A program made the translations under genes and the position numbers. Shown one piece after another: positions 26,208-34,416 of a DNA stretch of 64,000 bases. Position 1 is the stretch's first letter; every line of letters starts with the position of its first letter. The stretch comes from Pseudonocardia sp. C8. GTDB lineage: Bacteria > Actinomycetota > Actinomycetes > Mycobacteriales > Pseudonocardiaceae. The stretch lies in assembly GCF_014267175.1 (NCBI RefSeq), contig NZ_JACMTR010000002.1, positions 2,505,501 to 2,569,500 on the forward strand, given 5' to 3'. Under the pieces are notes generated by a model. That model was not told the origin of the DNA. It searched no databases and worked only from the letters and a program-made list of their open reading frames with translations.

Positions 26208-27863
26208 ATGAGCGTCTACGACGACAAGCCGTGGCTCGCGCGCTACGACCCCGGACAGCCGGCCGGGATCGAGCCCGAGTTCGACACGGCGCTGGCGATG
26301 TTCCGGGCGACGGTGGCCCGCACCCCGGACACCGACGCGATCCGCTACCTCGACGGCCGGATCACCTTCGCCGAACTCGACCGGCTCACCGACGCGTTCG
26401 CGGCCGGCCTGGCGGGCGAGGGGTTCACGGCCGGGGAGCGGGTCGCCATCTACATGCAGAACGTCCCGCAGTTCGTCATCGCCCAGATCGGGGCCTGGAA
26501 GGCCGGCGGCATCGCGGTGTCGATCAATCCGATGAACCGGGAGCGGGAGCTGACCGAGCTGCTCACCGACTCCGGTGCGACCGTGCTGGTGGCCCTGCAG
26601 GCGCTGTACCGGGACGTGGCGGCGACGGTCGTGCCGGGCACCGCCGTGCGCACGGTGATCACGACCTCCGAGCTGGACTTCCAGTCCCGCAACGAGCCTG
26701 CCGTCTTCCCGGGGGTGGAACGCATCGAGTGTCCCGGCACGCTCGACCTCGTCGAGCTGCTCGACCGGCACGCGGGCGCCGCCCCGCCCCAGGTGTCGCT
26801 CGGCCCGGACGACGTGGCCTTCCTGACGTACACCTCCGGCACCACCGGCCCGCCCAAGGGGGCGATGACCACCCACCGCAACGTGGTCTTCAATGCCCAG
26901 AGCTACCGGGACTGGATCGGCATCGGCCCGGACGACGTCGTCCTCGGCGTCGCGCCGCTGTTCCACATCACCGGCCTGGTCGGCCACATCGCGATCTCGC
27001 TGCTCGCCGGGGCGCCACTGGTGCTGATGTACCGGCTCGACCCGGCACTGACCATCGACACCGTCGACGCGGAGAAGGCGACCTTCACGGTCGGGTCGAT
27101 CACGGTGTTCATCGCGTTGATGAACGCCCCGAACGCCGACAGGTCCAAGCTGGCCTCGCTCACCAAGATCTACTCGGGCGGGGCACCGATCCCGCCGAGC
27201 ACGGTCGACGCCTTCCGGGACACCTTCGGGCACTACATCCACAACATCTACGGGCTGACGGAGACGACCTCCCCGTCGCACGCGGTCCCGGCCCACGCCA
27301 CGGCCCCGGTCGACCCGGACTCCGGCGCCCTGTCGGTCGGCGTGCCGATCTACGACACGATCGTGCGGATCGTGGACGAGGACGGCAACGAGGTGCCCCC
27401 GGGCACGGTGGGCGAGCTGGTCACCGAGGGCCCGCAGGTCGTCGCCGGCTACTGGAACAAGCCGGACGAGACGGCGAACGCCCTGCCCGGCGGCGCCCTG
27501 CACACGGGCGATGTCGGCTACATGGACGAGCAGGGCTGGTTCTACATCGTCGACCGGAAGAAGGACCAGATCAACGCCGGTGGCTACAAGATCTGGCCCC
27601 GCGAGGTCGAGGACGTGCTCTACGAGCACCCGGCCGTCCGGGAGGCCGCCGTGGTGGGCGTGCCGGACGAGTACCGGGGGGAGACGGTGAAGGCATTCGT
27701 CTCCCTCAGGGGCGGGGCCACCGCGACCCCGGAGGAGATCATCGCGTTCACCAGGGAACGGATGGCCGCGTACAAGTACCCGCGGCGGCTCGAGATCCTC
27801 GACGAGATCCCGAAGACCGTGAGCGGCAAGGTCCTGCGACGGGAGCTGCGGACCCGCGCCTGA
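26208..27863 (+). CDS. Acyl-CoA synthetase (AMP-forming)
   Basis: 551 residues, ATG preceded by GAGGA. All adenylate-forming motifs are intact: TYTSGTTGPPKGAMTTHRN (P-loop, near residue 205), IYGLTETTSPSH (A5), GDVGYMDEQGWFYIVDRKKD with NAGGYKIWPREVE (A7-A8) and SGKVLRRELR (A10 Lys). It is a paralog of the ligase at 22430-24088 and starts with the same type of N-terminus. It is second in the operon with the cyclase gene, and a hairpin terminator follows at 27874. It probably converts the acid released by the cyclase to its CoA ester for beta-oxidation. Confidence 0.92.
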   Translation: MSVYDDKPWLARYDPGQPAGIEPEFDTALAMFRATVARTPDTDAIRYLDGRITFAELDRLTDAFAAGLAGEGFTAGERVAIYMQNVPQFVIAQIGAWKAGGIAVSINPMNRERELTELLTDSGATVLVALQALYRDVAATVVPGTAVRTVITTSELDFQSRNEPAVFPGVERIECPGTLDLVELLDRHAGAAPPQVSLGPDDVAFLTYTSGTTGPPKGAMTTHRNVVFNAQSYRDWIGIGPDDVVLGVAPLFHITGLVGHIAISLLAGAPLVLMYRLDPALTIDTVDAEKATFTVGSITVFIALMNAPNADRSKLASLTKIYSGGAPIPPSTVDAFRDTFGHYIHNIYGLTETTSPSHAVPAHATAPVDPDSGALSVGVPIYDTIVRIVDEDGNEVPPGTVGELVTEGPQVVAGYWNKPDETANALPGGALHTGDVGYMDEQGWFYIVDRKKDQINAGGYKIWPREVEDVLYEHPAVREAAVVGVPDEYRGETVKAFVSLRGGATATPEEIIAFTRERMAAYKYPRRLEILDEIPKTVSGKVLRRELRTRA

Positions 27864-27873
27864 TCGCGGACCC

Positions 27874-27912
27874 GGTGCCGGTCGCGCCCCGATCCGGGGC
27901 GGGGCCGGCACC
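27874..27912. terminator. Hairpin terminator between convergent genes
   Basis: Outer arms GGTGCCGG (27874-27881) and CCGGCACC (27905-27912) enclose an inner stem CGCCCCG / CGGGGCG around a three-base loop, with a small imperfection between the two stems. It lies just after the ligase stop and before the end of the convergent TetR gene. Confidence 0.7.
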
Positions 27913-27954
27913 GCCGGGACGGACCGGTCGTGCCGTCCTGCCGCCGAACAGGGG

Positions 27955-28569
27955 TCATCCCGCGCCGACCAGACGGAGCGCGAACTCAACCTGGGCCCAG
28001 GCGACCTCGTTCTCGGTCGGTCCGGAGCCCTCCCGGAACCAGACCGCGACACCCATGCCGAGGTCGAGCAGGGCGTAGGAGGCGAGGAGGGGGTCGGTGA
28101 CCCGGAACGCGCCGCGTTGGACGCCGTCGGCGATCAGTGTGTGGAAGCGTTGCTGGTAGGTCGCACGCAGGCCGAGGATCTCGGAGCGGCCGGGCTCGGT
28201 CAGGCTGCGCAGCTCGCGGTTCCCGACGAAGGCCTCGACCCGGTGCCGGGCGTGGAAGCGGACGTGCGCGTCGACCGCCCGCCGGAGCCGTTCCACGGGG
28301 TCGTCCACTCCGGAGACCGCGGCGTCGTGGTCGCGCAGCAGCGCGGTCATGGTCGCGTGGATCACCGAGGCGAGCAGGTCCTGTTTGGAGCGGACGTGCT
28401 TGTACAGGCTCGGCCCGCGCATGCCGACGGCCGTGCCGATGTCGGCCATCGTGGTCGCCTCGTAGCCGTGCCGGGCGAACCGTTCCAGCGCGGCCGCCCG
28501 GATCTCCGCCTCCCGCACGGTCGACGAGTCTATAGCCAGGACTGTGATCCGTGCGTCGTGCCCTTGCAT
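27955..28569 (-). CDS. TetR-family regulator of the ACAD/kinase operon
   Basis: 204 residues. The helix-turn-helix is at about residues 20-65 (RFARHGYEATTMADIGTAVG, then SLYKHVRSKQDLLASVI). The C-terminal ligand domain ends LALRLVGAG-like, with a conserved acidic and aromatic pattern seen in acyl-CoA-responsive members. The gene diverges from the ACAD gene, and a 22-base perfect palindrome at 28585-28606 fills the space between the two starts, so autoregulation and control of the ACAD/kinase pair are likely. Confidence 0.88.
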   Translation of the reverse strand: MQGHDARITVLAIDSSTVREAEIRAAALERFARHGYEATTMADIGTAVGMRGPSLYKHVRSKQDLLASVIHATMTALLRDHDAAVSGVDDPVERLRRAVDAHVRFHARHRVEAFVGNRELRSLTEPGRSEILGLRATYQQRFHTLIADGVQRGAFRVTDPLLASYALLDLGMGVAVWFREGSGPTENEVAWAQVEFALRLVGAG

Positions 28570-28584
28570 TGATCTGCACCGACA

Positions 28585-28606
28585 GTGGCTAATGGCTATT
28601 AGCCAC
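28585..28606. promoter_or_regulatory. TetR operator, 22-base palindrome
   Basis: GTGGCTAAT at 28585-28593, a four-base spacer GGCT, and ATTAGCCAC at 28598-28606 form a perfect 9-4-9 inverted repeat. It lies 16 bases from the TetR start (minus) and 17 bases from the ACAD start (plus). Size, symmetry and location are those of a TetR site blocking both divergent promoters. Confidence 0.85.
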
Positions 28607-28622
28607 GATCCGAGGAGCTGAC

Positions 28623-29804
28623 ATGGCCGTCGACTTCACCCCTGACCCGCTCGCCGCCGAGCTCGCGGAGCGGACCGCCCGCTTCGTGCGCGAGGAGGTG
28701 ATCCCGGTCGAGGAGGAGCACGACGGGGTCGTGCCCTCCGAGCGGGTGCGCCGCGAGCTGCAGGACGGCGCCCGGGCGGCCGGGGTGTTCGCCCCGCACG
28801 CCGGGGCTGAGTTCGGCGGGCACGGCCTGGACATGCGCGGTCGAGCGGTGGTGTTCGAGGAGGCCGGCTACTCGCTGCTCGGCCCGCTCGCGCTCAACAT
28901 CGCCGCCCCGGACGAGGGCAACGTCCACATGCTCGAGCAGATCGCCACCGAGGAGCAGAAGGTGCGCTACCTCGCACCGCTTGCCGCGGGCGAGGTCCGC
29001 TCCTGCTTCGCGATGACCGAACCCGCCCCCGGCGCCGGCTCGGACCCGGACGCGCTGACCACCACCGCGACCCGGGTCGACGGTGGCTGGCGGATCGACG
29101 GGCGCAAGTGGTTCATCACCGGCGCCGACGGTGCCGGGTTCGCGATCGTGATGGCCCGCACCGCCGGCGTGCCCGGTGAGCGTGGCGGCGCGACGATGTT
29201 CCTGGTCGACGCCGACAACCCGGGCATGCGGATCGGCCGGCACATCCCCACCCTCGACGAGTCCCTCTACGGCGGCCACCTCGAGGTCGAGTTCGTCGGC
29301 TGCCGGGTCGGTGACGACGCCGTGCTGGGCGAGGTCGACCAGGGCTACCGGTATGCCCAGGTCCGGCTCGGGCCCGCCCGGATGACGCACTGCATGCGCT
29401 GGCTGGGCATCGCCCGCCGCGCCCAGGACATCGCCGCATCGCGGGCCGTGCAGCGCGAGGTGTTCGGTTCCCGGCTGGCCGACCTCGGCATGGCCCAGGC
29501 GATGCTCGCCGACAACGAGATCGACATCCGGGCCGCACGCGGGCTGATCCTGCAGGCCTGCTGGGAGCTCGACCAGGGCCACGGCGCCGGCATGGAGGTG
29601 TCGGTGGCCAAGACCTTCACCGCCGAGGCCGTGTGGCGGGTGGTCGACCGGTCCCTGCAGCTGTGCGGATCGCTCGGCGTGTCCGGCGATGTGCTGCTGG
29701 GCCGGTTCCTGCGCGAGGTGCGTCCGTTCCGGATCTACGACGGCCCGTCGGAGACCCACCGGTGGGCGATCGCCCGCCGGGTGGCCGGGCGAGCCACCCG
29801 ATGA
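28623..29804 (+). CDS. Acyl-CoA dehydrogenase, ACAD10/11 (LvaC-like) type
   Basis: 393 residues, ATG after GAGGAG. ACAD features are AMTEPAPGAGSDPDALTT, WFITGADGAGFAIVM, and the C-terminal RIYDGPSETHRWAIARRV. The YDGPSE(T/V)HRW ending is typical of the ACAD10/11 group, which in humans and in the Pseudomonas putida levulinate (lva) pathway works together with an APH-fold kinase on 4-hydroxyacyl-CoAs. The next gene, overlapping by four bases, is exactly such a kinase. In that scheme the kinase phosphorylates the 4-hydroxy group and the dehydrogenase-like enzyme eliminates phosphate and allows rearrangement to the 3-hydroxyacyl-CoA. The link to that chemistry is inferred from family and context. 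Confidence 0.88.
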   Translation: MAVDFTPDPLAAELAERTARFVREEVIPVEEEHDGVVPSERVRRELQDGARAAGVFAPHAGAEFGGHGLDMRGRAVVFEEAGYSLLGPLALNIAAPDEGNVHMLEQIATEEQKVRYLAPLAAGEVRSCFAMTEPAPGAGSDPDALTTTATRVDGGWRIDGRKWFITGADGAGFAIVMARTAGVPGERGGATMFLVDADNPGMRIGRHIPTLDESLYGGHLEVEFVGCRVGDDAVLGEVDQGYRYAQVRLGPARMTHCMRWLGIARRAQDIAASRAVQREVFGSRLADLGMAQAMLADNEIDIRAARGLILQACWELDQGHGAGMEVSVAKTFTAEAVWRVVDRSLQLCGSLGVSGDVLLGRFLREVRPFRIYDGPSETHRWAIARRVAGRATR

Positions 29805-30820
29805 CCCCCGATGGTCTCGATCTCACCGCGCTCGACCGGTTCCTGCGGGTCCACGTCGACGGCTACCGCGGCGGTGTCACCGCCGAGCTGGTCTCCGGTG
29901 GACGGTCCAATCTCACCTACCGGGTCACCGACGGAGAGCACGTGTGGATCCTGCGCCGCCCGCCGCTGGGCACCCTGACCCCGAGTGCCCACGACATGGG
30001 CCGGGAGTTCCGGTTCGTGCAGGCACTGGCCGGCTCCGGCGTGCCGGTCGCCCCGGCGGTCGCCCTCGCCGACGACACTGTCCTCGGGGTCCCCTTCGCG
30101 CTGACCGGGTTCGTCGACGGCGTCGTGCTGCGCACCGCCGACGACCTCGCCCCCTACTCCGACCAGCAGGTCCGTTCCATCGCCTTCGCCCTGGTCGACA
30201 CGCTCGCCGCGCTGCACGCCGTCGACGCCCGCACCGAACCGGTCGCCGCCCTCGGCCGCCCCACCGGCTACCTGCGCCGCCAGGTCGACCGCTGGTACGC
30301 GCAGTGGCAGCGGGTCCGCACCCGCGAGCTCGCCGACGTCGACACGCTGCACGCCCACCTCGACCGGTCGTGCCCGGCCGAGTCCGACGTCGCCGTGGTG
30401 CACGGCGACTACCGGATCGACAACGCCATCCTCGACCCGGCCGACCCCATCCGGGTGCGCGCGCTCGTGGACTGGGAGATGGCCACCCTCGGCGACCCGC
30501 TGGCCGACCTCGCCCTGCACACCGCCTACGGCGACCCCGCCTTCGCGCCGGTCCTGGGCGGCGCGGCCGCCTCCACGGACCCCCGCGTGCCCGGCCCCGA
30601 CGACCTCGTCGACCGCTACGTGGCCACGTCCGGCCGTTATCCGCGGGACTGGGCCTTCCACCGCGGCCTCGCCTACTTCAAGATCGCCGTCATCGCCGAG
30701 GGCATCCACCAGCGACACCTGCGCGGCGACACCCGCGGCGACGGGTTCACCCGGGTCGGCGAGGCCACCGCACCGCTCGCTGCGGCCGGACTCGACAGCA
30801 TCCGGCGCCGGGGCGACTGA
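29801..30820 (+). CDS. Aminoglycoside-phosphotransferase-fold kinase (ACAD10/11 or LvaA-like)
   Basis: 339 residues, start codon overlapping the ACAD stop as ATGA. The kinase motifs are a nucleotide-binding strand with LVSGGRSNLTYRVTDG, the catalytic loop VVHGDYRIDNAILDP (about residues 205-219) and the metal-binding ALVDWEMATLGDPLADLA (about 228-245). These are the motifs of APH-like acyl kinases in ACAD10/11 and LvaA, not of the antibiotic-resistance branch by context. The human proteins have the kinase and dehydrogenase in one chain; here they are two coupled genes. The probable substrate is a 4-hydroxyacyl-CoA. Confidence 0.87.
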   Translation: MTPDGLDLTALDRFLRVHVDGYRGGVTAELVSGGRSNLTYRVTDGEHVWILRRPPLGTLTPSAHDMGREFRFVQALAGSGVPVAPAVALADDTVLGVPFALTGFVDGVVLRTADDLAPYSDQQVRSIAFALVDTLAALHAVDARTEPVAALGRPTGYLRRQVDRWYAQWQRVRTRELADVDTLHAHLDRSCPAESDVAVVHGDYRIDNAILDPADPIRVRALVDWEMATLGDPLADLALHTAYGDPAFAPVLGGAAASTDPRVPGPDDLVDRYVATSGRYPRDWAFHRGLAYFKIAVIAEGIHQRHLRGDTRGDGFTRVGEATAPLAAAGLDSIRRRGD

Positions 30821-31203
30821 CGCCCGGCGGGCGGTGTCGGCTCGCGACGTGCGGGCCGTGCCGGGGGCGTCCCGGCCGGCTCGCGGGCGGCGGGACGAGG
30901 TGGACCAGGGCGGTTGCGACGGCGATACGCGGGCGCGCCGGAGCCCGTGGGGCGGACGTGGCGGATGCCGCACCGGTGGTTGTCCTCCGGCGTGCGGGCG
31001 TCAAGGATGGACCGCGATCCGACCGGCCCGCCGGGTCGTCCACCGTCAGCCGAGGGGAGGGCCGCGCCGTGTTGCACCGTCGTTGAGTCCTCCTGATCAA
31101 CCGTCCGGTCGGGCGGTGCCCACACGGTCGCGACGGGACCTCTGGATCGAGCTAGCTCTCCGCCCCGTCGCGGTCGCCCCGCGATGTGTCGAGGAGCTTC
31201 TCC
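30821..31203. other. 383-base intergenic stretch upstream of the ACAD/PhnD-like/ferritin-like operon
   Basis: No convincing coding frame. A short stem CGCCC-GGC-GGGCG lies at about 30821-30833, just after the kinase gene, and may help end transcription. The part from about 31060 to 31170 is slightly less GC-rich and should hold the promoter of the next operon. A weak inverted repeat, GTTGA-N10-TCAAC, occurs at about 31082-31101. I could not match it to any known riboswitch. Confidence 0.35.
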
Positions 31204-32346
31204 ATGTCCGCAACAACCCTGACCCCTGCCCTGCCGGAACTCGGCGCCGTCATCGAGGAGACGATCGCGCCGTCGGCCGCCGAGGTCGACCGCACCGGCG
31301 CCTTCCCCCGCGCCGAGGTCGATGCCCTGGCCCGCGCCGGAACGCTGGGCCTGCTCAGTTCTCCCGAGGTCGGCGGCGCCGGCGGCTCGCTCGCCGACGT
31401 CGTCATGACCGTGGAGAGCGTGGCCCGCGCCGACGCGTCGGTCGCGATGGTCCTGCTCATGCACTACGCCGCCGTGTCGGTGATCGAGGCCCACGGGCCC
31501 GACGACGTCCGGTGCGCGGTCGCCGCCGGTGACCACCTGAGCACGCTGGCGTTCTCCGAACGCGGCTCCCGCAGCCATTTCTGGGCTCCGGTGAGCACCG
31601 CGACCCCGGCCGGTGACACGGTCCGCCTGGACGCGGCGAAGAGCTGGGTGACCTCGGCCGGGGAGGCCGACAGCTACGTATGGTCGAGCCGTCCGCTCGC
31701 GGCGGACGGGCCGATGACGCTGTGGCTGGTCCCGGCCGGCACCGACGGCGTCGCCGTCTCCGGGGAATTCGACGGTTTCGGGATGCGCGGCAACGCGTCC
31801 CGTCCGATGTCCGCCGACGGCGCCGTCGTCGGCGCGTCCGCGCGCCTGGGTGACGACGGCGCCGGTCTGGATGTCGCGCTGGGCACCGCACTCCCCACCT
31901 TCCTGGTGGGCAACGCCGCGGTCTCGCTGGGCCTGATGGAGGCCCTGGTCGCGGAGGCCGCCACGCATCTCACGAGCGCCCGGTTCGAGCATCTCGGCCG
32001 GAGCCTGGCCGAGCAGCCCACCAGCCGGCTCGCGTTCGCCGCGCTCCGCACCCGCGTCGACCAGACGCGGGCGTTCCTGACCGACACCGTGGCCGCGCTC
32101 GGCTCCGGCCGGGAGGACGCGACGCTGCGGGTGCTGCAGGTCAAGGCGGTGGCCGCGGAAGCGGCGGCCGAGGTCGCCGACGGCGTGATGCGGCTCTGCG
32201 GCGGGGCGGCGTTCCGCAAGGAGCTGGGTATCGAGCGCCGCTACCGCGACGCCCTCGCCGCGCGGGTGATGGCACCGACCACCGAGGCGCTGCACGACTT
32301 CGTCGGTCGCGCCACGCTCGGCCTGCCGCTGTTCGGGGGTGCGTGA
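31204..32346 (+). CDS. Acyl-CoA dehydrogenase-like flavoprotein
   Basis: 380 residues from the ATG at 31204 with GAGGAG upstream. The overall ACAD fold is recognisable (N-terminal helical domain, LAFSERGSRSHFW in place of the usual TEPxxGSD, AAKSWVTSAGEADSYVWS, and a C-terminal helical domain with MRLCGGAAFRKELGIERRYRD). The usual TEP motif is altered, and the C-terminus ends ALHDFVGRATLG rather than in a substrate-type E-G-T. This divergence is seen both in non-standard ACADs and in flavin-dependent monooxygenases of the same fold (DszC- or SfnB-like), so oxygenase activity is possible. The stop overlaps the next gene. The two downstream genes are not beta-oxidation genes, which also argues against a routine ACAD. 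Confidence 0.75.
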   Translation: MSATTLTPALPELGAVIEETIAPSAAEVDRTGAFPRAEVDALARAGTLGLLSSPEVGGAGGSLADVVMTVESVARADASVAMVLLMHYAAVSVIEAHGPDDVRCAVAAGDHLSTLAFSERGSRSHFWAPVSTATPAGDTVRLDAAKSWVTSAGEADSYVWSSRPLAADGPMTLWLVPAGTDGVAVSGEFDGFGMRGNASRPMSADGAVVGASARLGDDGAGLDVALGTALPTFLVGNAAVSLGLMEALVAEAATHLTSARFEHLGRSLAEQPTSRLAFAALRTRVDQTRAFLTDTVAALGSGREDATLRVLQVKAVAAEAAAEVADGVMRLCGGAAFRKELGIERRYRDALAARVMAPTTEALHDFVGRATLGLPLFGGA

Positions 32347-33188
32347 TGACGCTGGTCATGGGCGGGGTCGCCTACGACCCCAAGGTGGTCACCATCTGGG
32401 ACGGGTTCCGGACCTGGCTGCGCGGGCAGGGCCTGGACTTCGACCACGTCCTGTACTCCCACTACGAACGCCAGGTCGAGGACCTCGTCGCGGGCCACAT
32501 CCACGCGGCGTGGAACTCGCCCCTGGCGTGGCTGCGCACCGAGCGGCTCGCCGCCGCGCGGGGACGCGCGGTCCGGTCCGCGGTCATGCGGGACACCGAC
32601 CAGGACCTCACCTCCGTGGTCGTGGTCCGGGCCGACTCGCCGGTGAGGTCACTCGCCGACCTCACCGGCCGGACCGTCGGGGTGGGAGCCGTCGACTCGC
32701 CACAGTCGACGCTGATCCCGCTGTCGTTCCTGCGCCGGTCCGGTGTGGACGAGCTGCGGGTACGGCGCTTCGACGTGGGCGTCGGCCTGCACGGCGACCA
32801 CATCGGCGGCGAACGGGACGCGGCACGCGCGCTCGTCGCCGGCGAGGTCGACGCGGCATGCATGATCGACGGCAACCACCTGCTGTTCGGCCAGGAGGGC
32901 ACGCTCCCCGCCGGGTCGACCCGCGTGCTGGGCCAGACCGGCGTCTACGACCACTGCACGATGGCGATCATGGACACGGCACCCGCGGACGAGGCCGACC
33001 TGTTCGTGCGCCTGCTGGAGTCGATGACCTACGCCGACCCGCAGGTGCGGCCGTTGCTCGACCTCGAAGGCCTCAAGCAGTGGGTGCCGGGACGCACCAC
33101 CGGCTTCGGCGCGCTCGCCCGGGCCGTCGACGAGACCGGGTTCTACGACCCGGCCGGTGCGGTCACCGCGCGGGAGTACGTCCCGTGA
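32346..33188 (+). CDS. PhnD-like substrate-binding-fold protein without signal peptide
   Basis: 280 residues from the ATG at 32346 (TGATG overlap with the previous stop); GTG at 32343 is an alternative. It has the type II periplasmic-binding fold of the PhnD/SsuA/transferrin group: LVMGGVAYDPKVVTIWDGF, HIHAAWNSPLAWL, VVVVRADSPVRSLADLTGRT, VGVGAVDSPQSTLIPLSFL and LVAGEVDAACMIDGNHLLF. PhnD proteins normally have a lipoprotein or Sec signal and ABC partners; here there is neither. Cytosolic proteins of this fold can be enzymes (MqnA/MqnD, THI5), so this may be an enzyme or a substrate carrier for the diiron protein encoded next. GTGA overlap with that gene supports joint function. Confidence 0.78.
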   Translation: MTLVMGGVAYDPKVVTIWDGFRTWLRGQGLDFDHVLYSHYERQVEDLVAGHIHAAWNSPLAWLRTERLAAARGRAVRSAVMRDTDQDLTSVVVVRADSPVRSLADLTGRTVGVGAVDSPQSTLIPLSFLRRSGVDELRVRRFDVGVGLHGDHIGGERDAARALVAGEVDAACMIDGNHLLFGQEGTLPAGSTRVLGQTGVYDHCTMAIMDTAPADEADLFVRLLESMTYADPQVRPLLDLEGLKQWVPGRTTGFGALARAVDETGFYDPAGAVTAREYVP

Positions 33189-34393
33189 TCGACGAGCCAC
33201 GACCGGGTGCCCCGCTCGACCTCGGACACCTGGGGTTCGAGCAGGGCGCCCACCTGCTCGTCCGGCGCGCGCTCCGGGCGGTGGAGGTCGGGGGCCGGGT
33301 GACCGTCACCGGCGGTGACCCGGCGCTCGGCGTGCACCTGCGCGCCTGGGCACGGGGCGAGGGCCACGGGTTCGCGGCCGTGCCCGACCGCTCCGCGACC
33401 TGGGAGCTCGTCCGTGGCTCCGGCGAGAGCGACCGGTGGGCGGGCGCGGAGCGGGCCGGTGGCCCGGGACCGGACGGGATCGTCGCCCGCCCCCCGGCGC
33501 GCTGGGGTCTCGCGGCGCGGGGAGCCCTGGTGGAGGCGGGCGGGCCGGACTCCCGGTTCGACCTCGACGACCGTGACGTCGTGTGGGCGGACCTCGCCCC
33601 GCGGCTCTACGCGCACGCTGCGGCCGCGCAGTGGGACCCGGCCACCGCCGTCGACTGGACGGCAGCCCGCGACGTCCCGGCCGATGTGGAGGCGGCCGTC
33701 GTGCAGGTCATGACGTACCTCGTGGAGAACGAGCAGGCCGCACTCGTGGTCCCCGCCGGGTTGCTCGCCCGGGTCCACCCCCATTTCCGGGAGGTCCAGC
33801 AGCTGCTCGCGGTGCAGGCCGCCGACGAGGCCCGGCACGTGGAGGTCTTCACGCGGCGGGCGCTGCTGCACGGCGGGCAGATGGGAACGTCGTCCGCGGG
33901 CGGACGGTCCTCGCTGGCGACGCTGCTCGCGGAGCCGGACTTCTCGCTGGCGTCGTTCCTGCTCTCGGTGCTGGGCGAGGGCAGCTTCCTGTCGCTCCTC
34001 GGGTTCCTGGAACGGCACGCACCGGACCCGGTCACCGCGCAGGTCACCCGGCTCGCCCGTGTCGACGAGGCGCGGCACGTCGCGTTCGGGGTCGCCCACC
34101 TCGAACACCAGAGCCGCGTCGATCCGTCGTTGCGCGGCAAGCTGCGCGGGGCGATCGAGCGCAGGCACGACGCGCTCGCCGACACCGCGGGCCTCAACGC
34201 CGACGTGTTCGACTCGCTCGTCGTCCTCGCCGCGGGCGCCTGGACCCCCGCTGCGATCGCCCGCGGCCACGCAGCGGTGCAAGAGCTGCACCACGCCATG
34301 GACGACGGCCGCCGGCAACGCCTGTCCCGGCTCGGCTTCCCGCCCGACGAGGCGGCCGAGCTGTCCGCCCTCCACACACGCAACTTCATGTGA
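33185..34393 (+). CDS. TusA-like / ferritin-like diiron fusion protein
   Basis: 402 residues from the GTG at 33185. The N-terminal part (about residues 8-65) looks like a TusA/SirA domain (PLDLGHLGFEQGAHLLVRRA, then VTVTGGDPALGVHLRAWARG), but the catalytic Cys-Pro of TusA is replaced by Phe-Glu. The C-terminal part is a ferritin-like four-helix bundle with probable diiron ligands: Glu in LVENEQAAL (181 or 183), E215 and H218 in ADEARHVEVF, Glu in GEGSFLS, and E295 and H298 in VDEARHVAFG. Such a set binds two irons and usually activates oxygen. I know no described enzyme with this pairing. Its operon partners are an ACAD-like flavoprotein and a PhnD-like protein. Confidence 0.78.
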   Translation: MIDEPRPGAPLDLGHLGFEQGAHLLVRRALRAVEVGGRVTVTGGDPALGVHLRAWARGEGHGFAAVPDRSATWELVRGSGESDRWAGAERAGGPGPDGIVARPPARWGLAARGALVEAGGPDSRFDLDDRDVVWADLAPRLYAHAAAAQWDPATAVDWTAARDVPADVEAAVVQVMTYLVENEQAALVVPAGLLARVHPHFREVQQLLAVQAADEARHVEVFTRRALLHGGQMGTSSAGGRSSLATLLAEPDFSLASFLLSVLGEGSFLSLLGFLERHAPDPVTAQVTRLARVDEARHVAFGVAHLEHQSRVDPSLRGKLRGAIERRHDALADTAGLNADVFDSLVVLAAGAWTPAAIARGHAAVQELHHAMDDGRRQRLSRLGFPPDEAAELSALHTRNFM

Positions 34394-34416
34394 GGAGAAG
34401 GTGGTGCCGGACGCGG

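Noticed and set aside
26061..28052. Minus-strand frame of about 660 codons opposite the CoA ligase
   Set aside because: It is the mirror of an intact adenylate-forming enzyme; the translation is Arg/Asp/Gly/Val-rich without motifs.
29801..30820. Antibiotic resistance by the APH-fold kinase
   Set aside because: Its coupling to an ACAD10/11-type gene and its acyl-kinase-like motifs point to 4-hydroxyacyl metabolism, not aminoglycoside modification.
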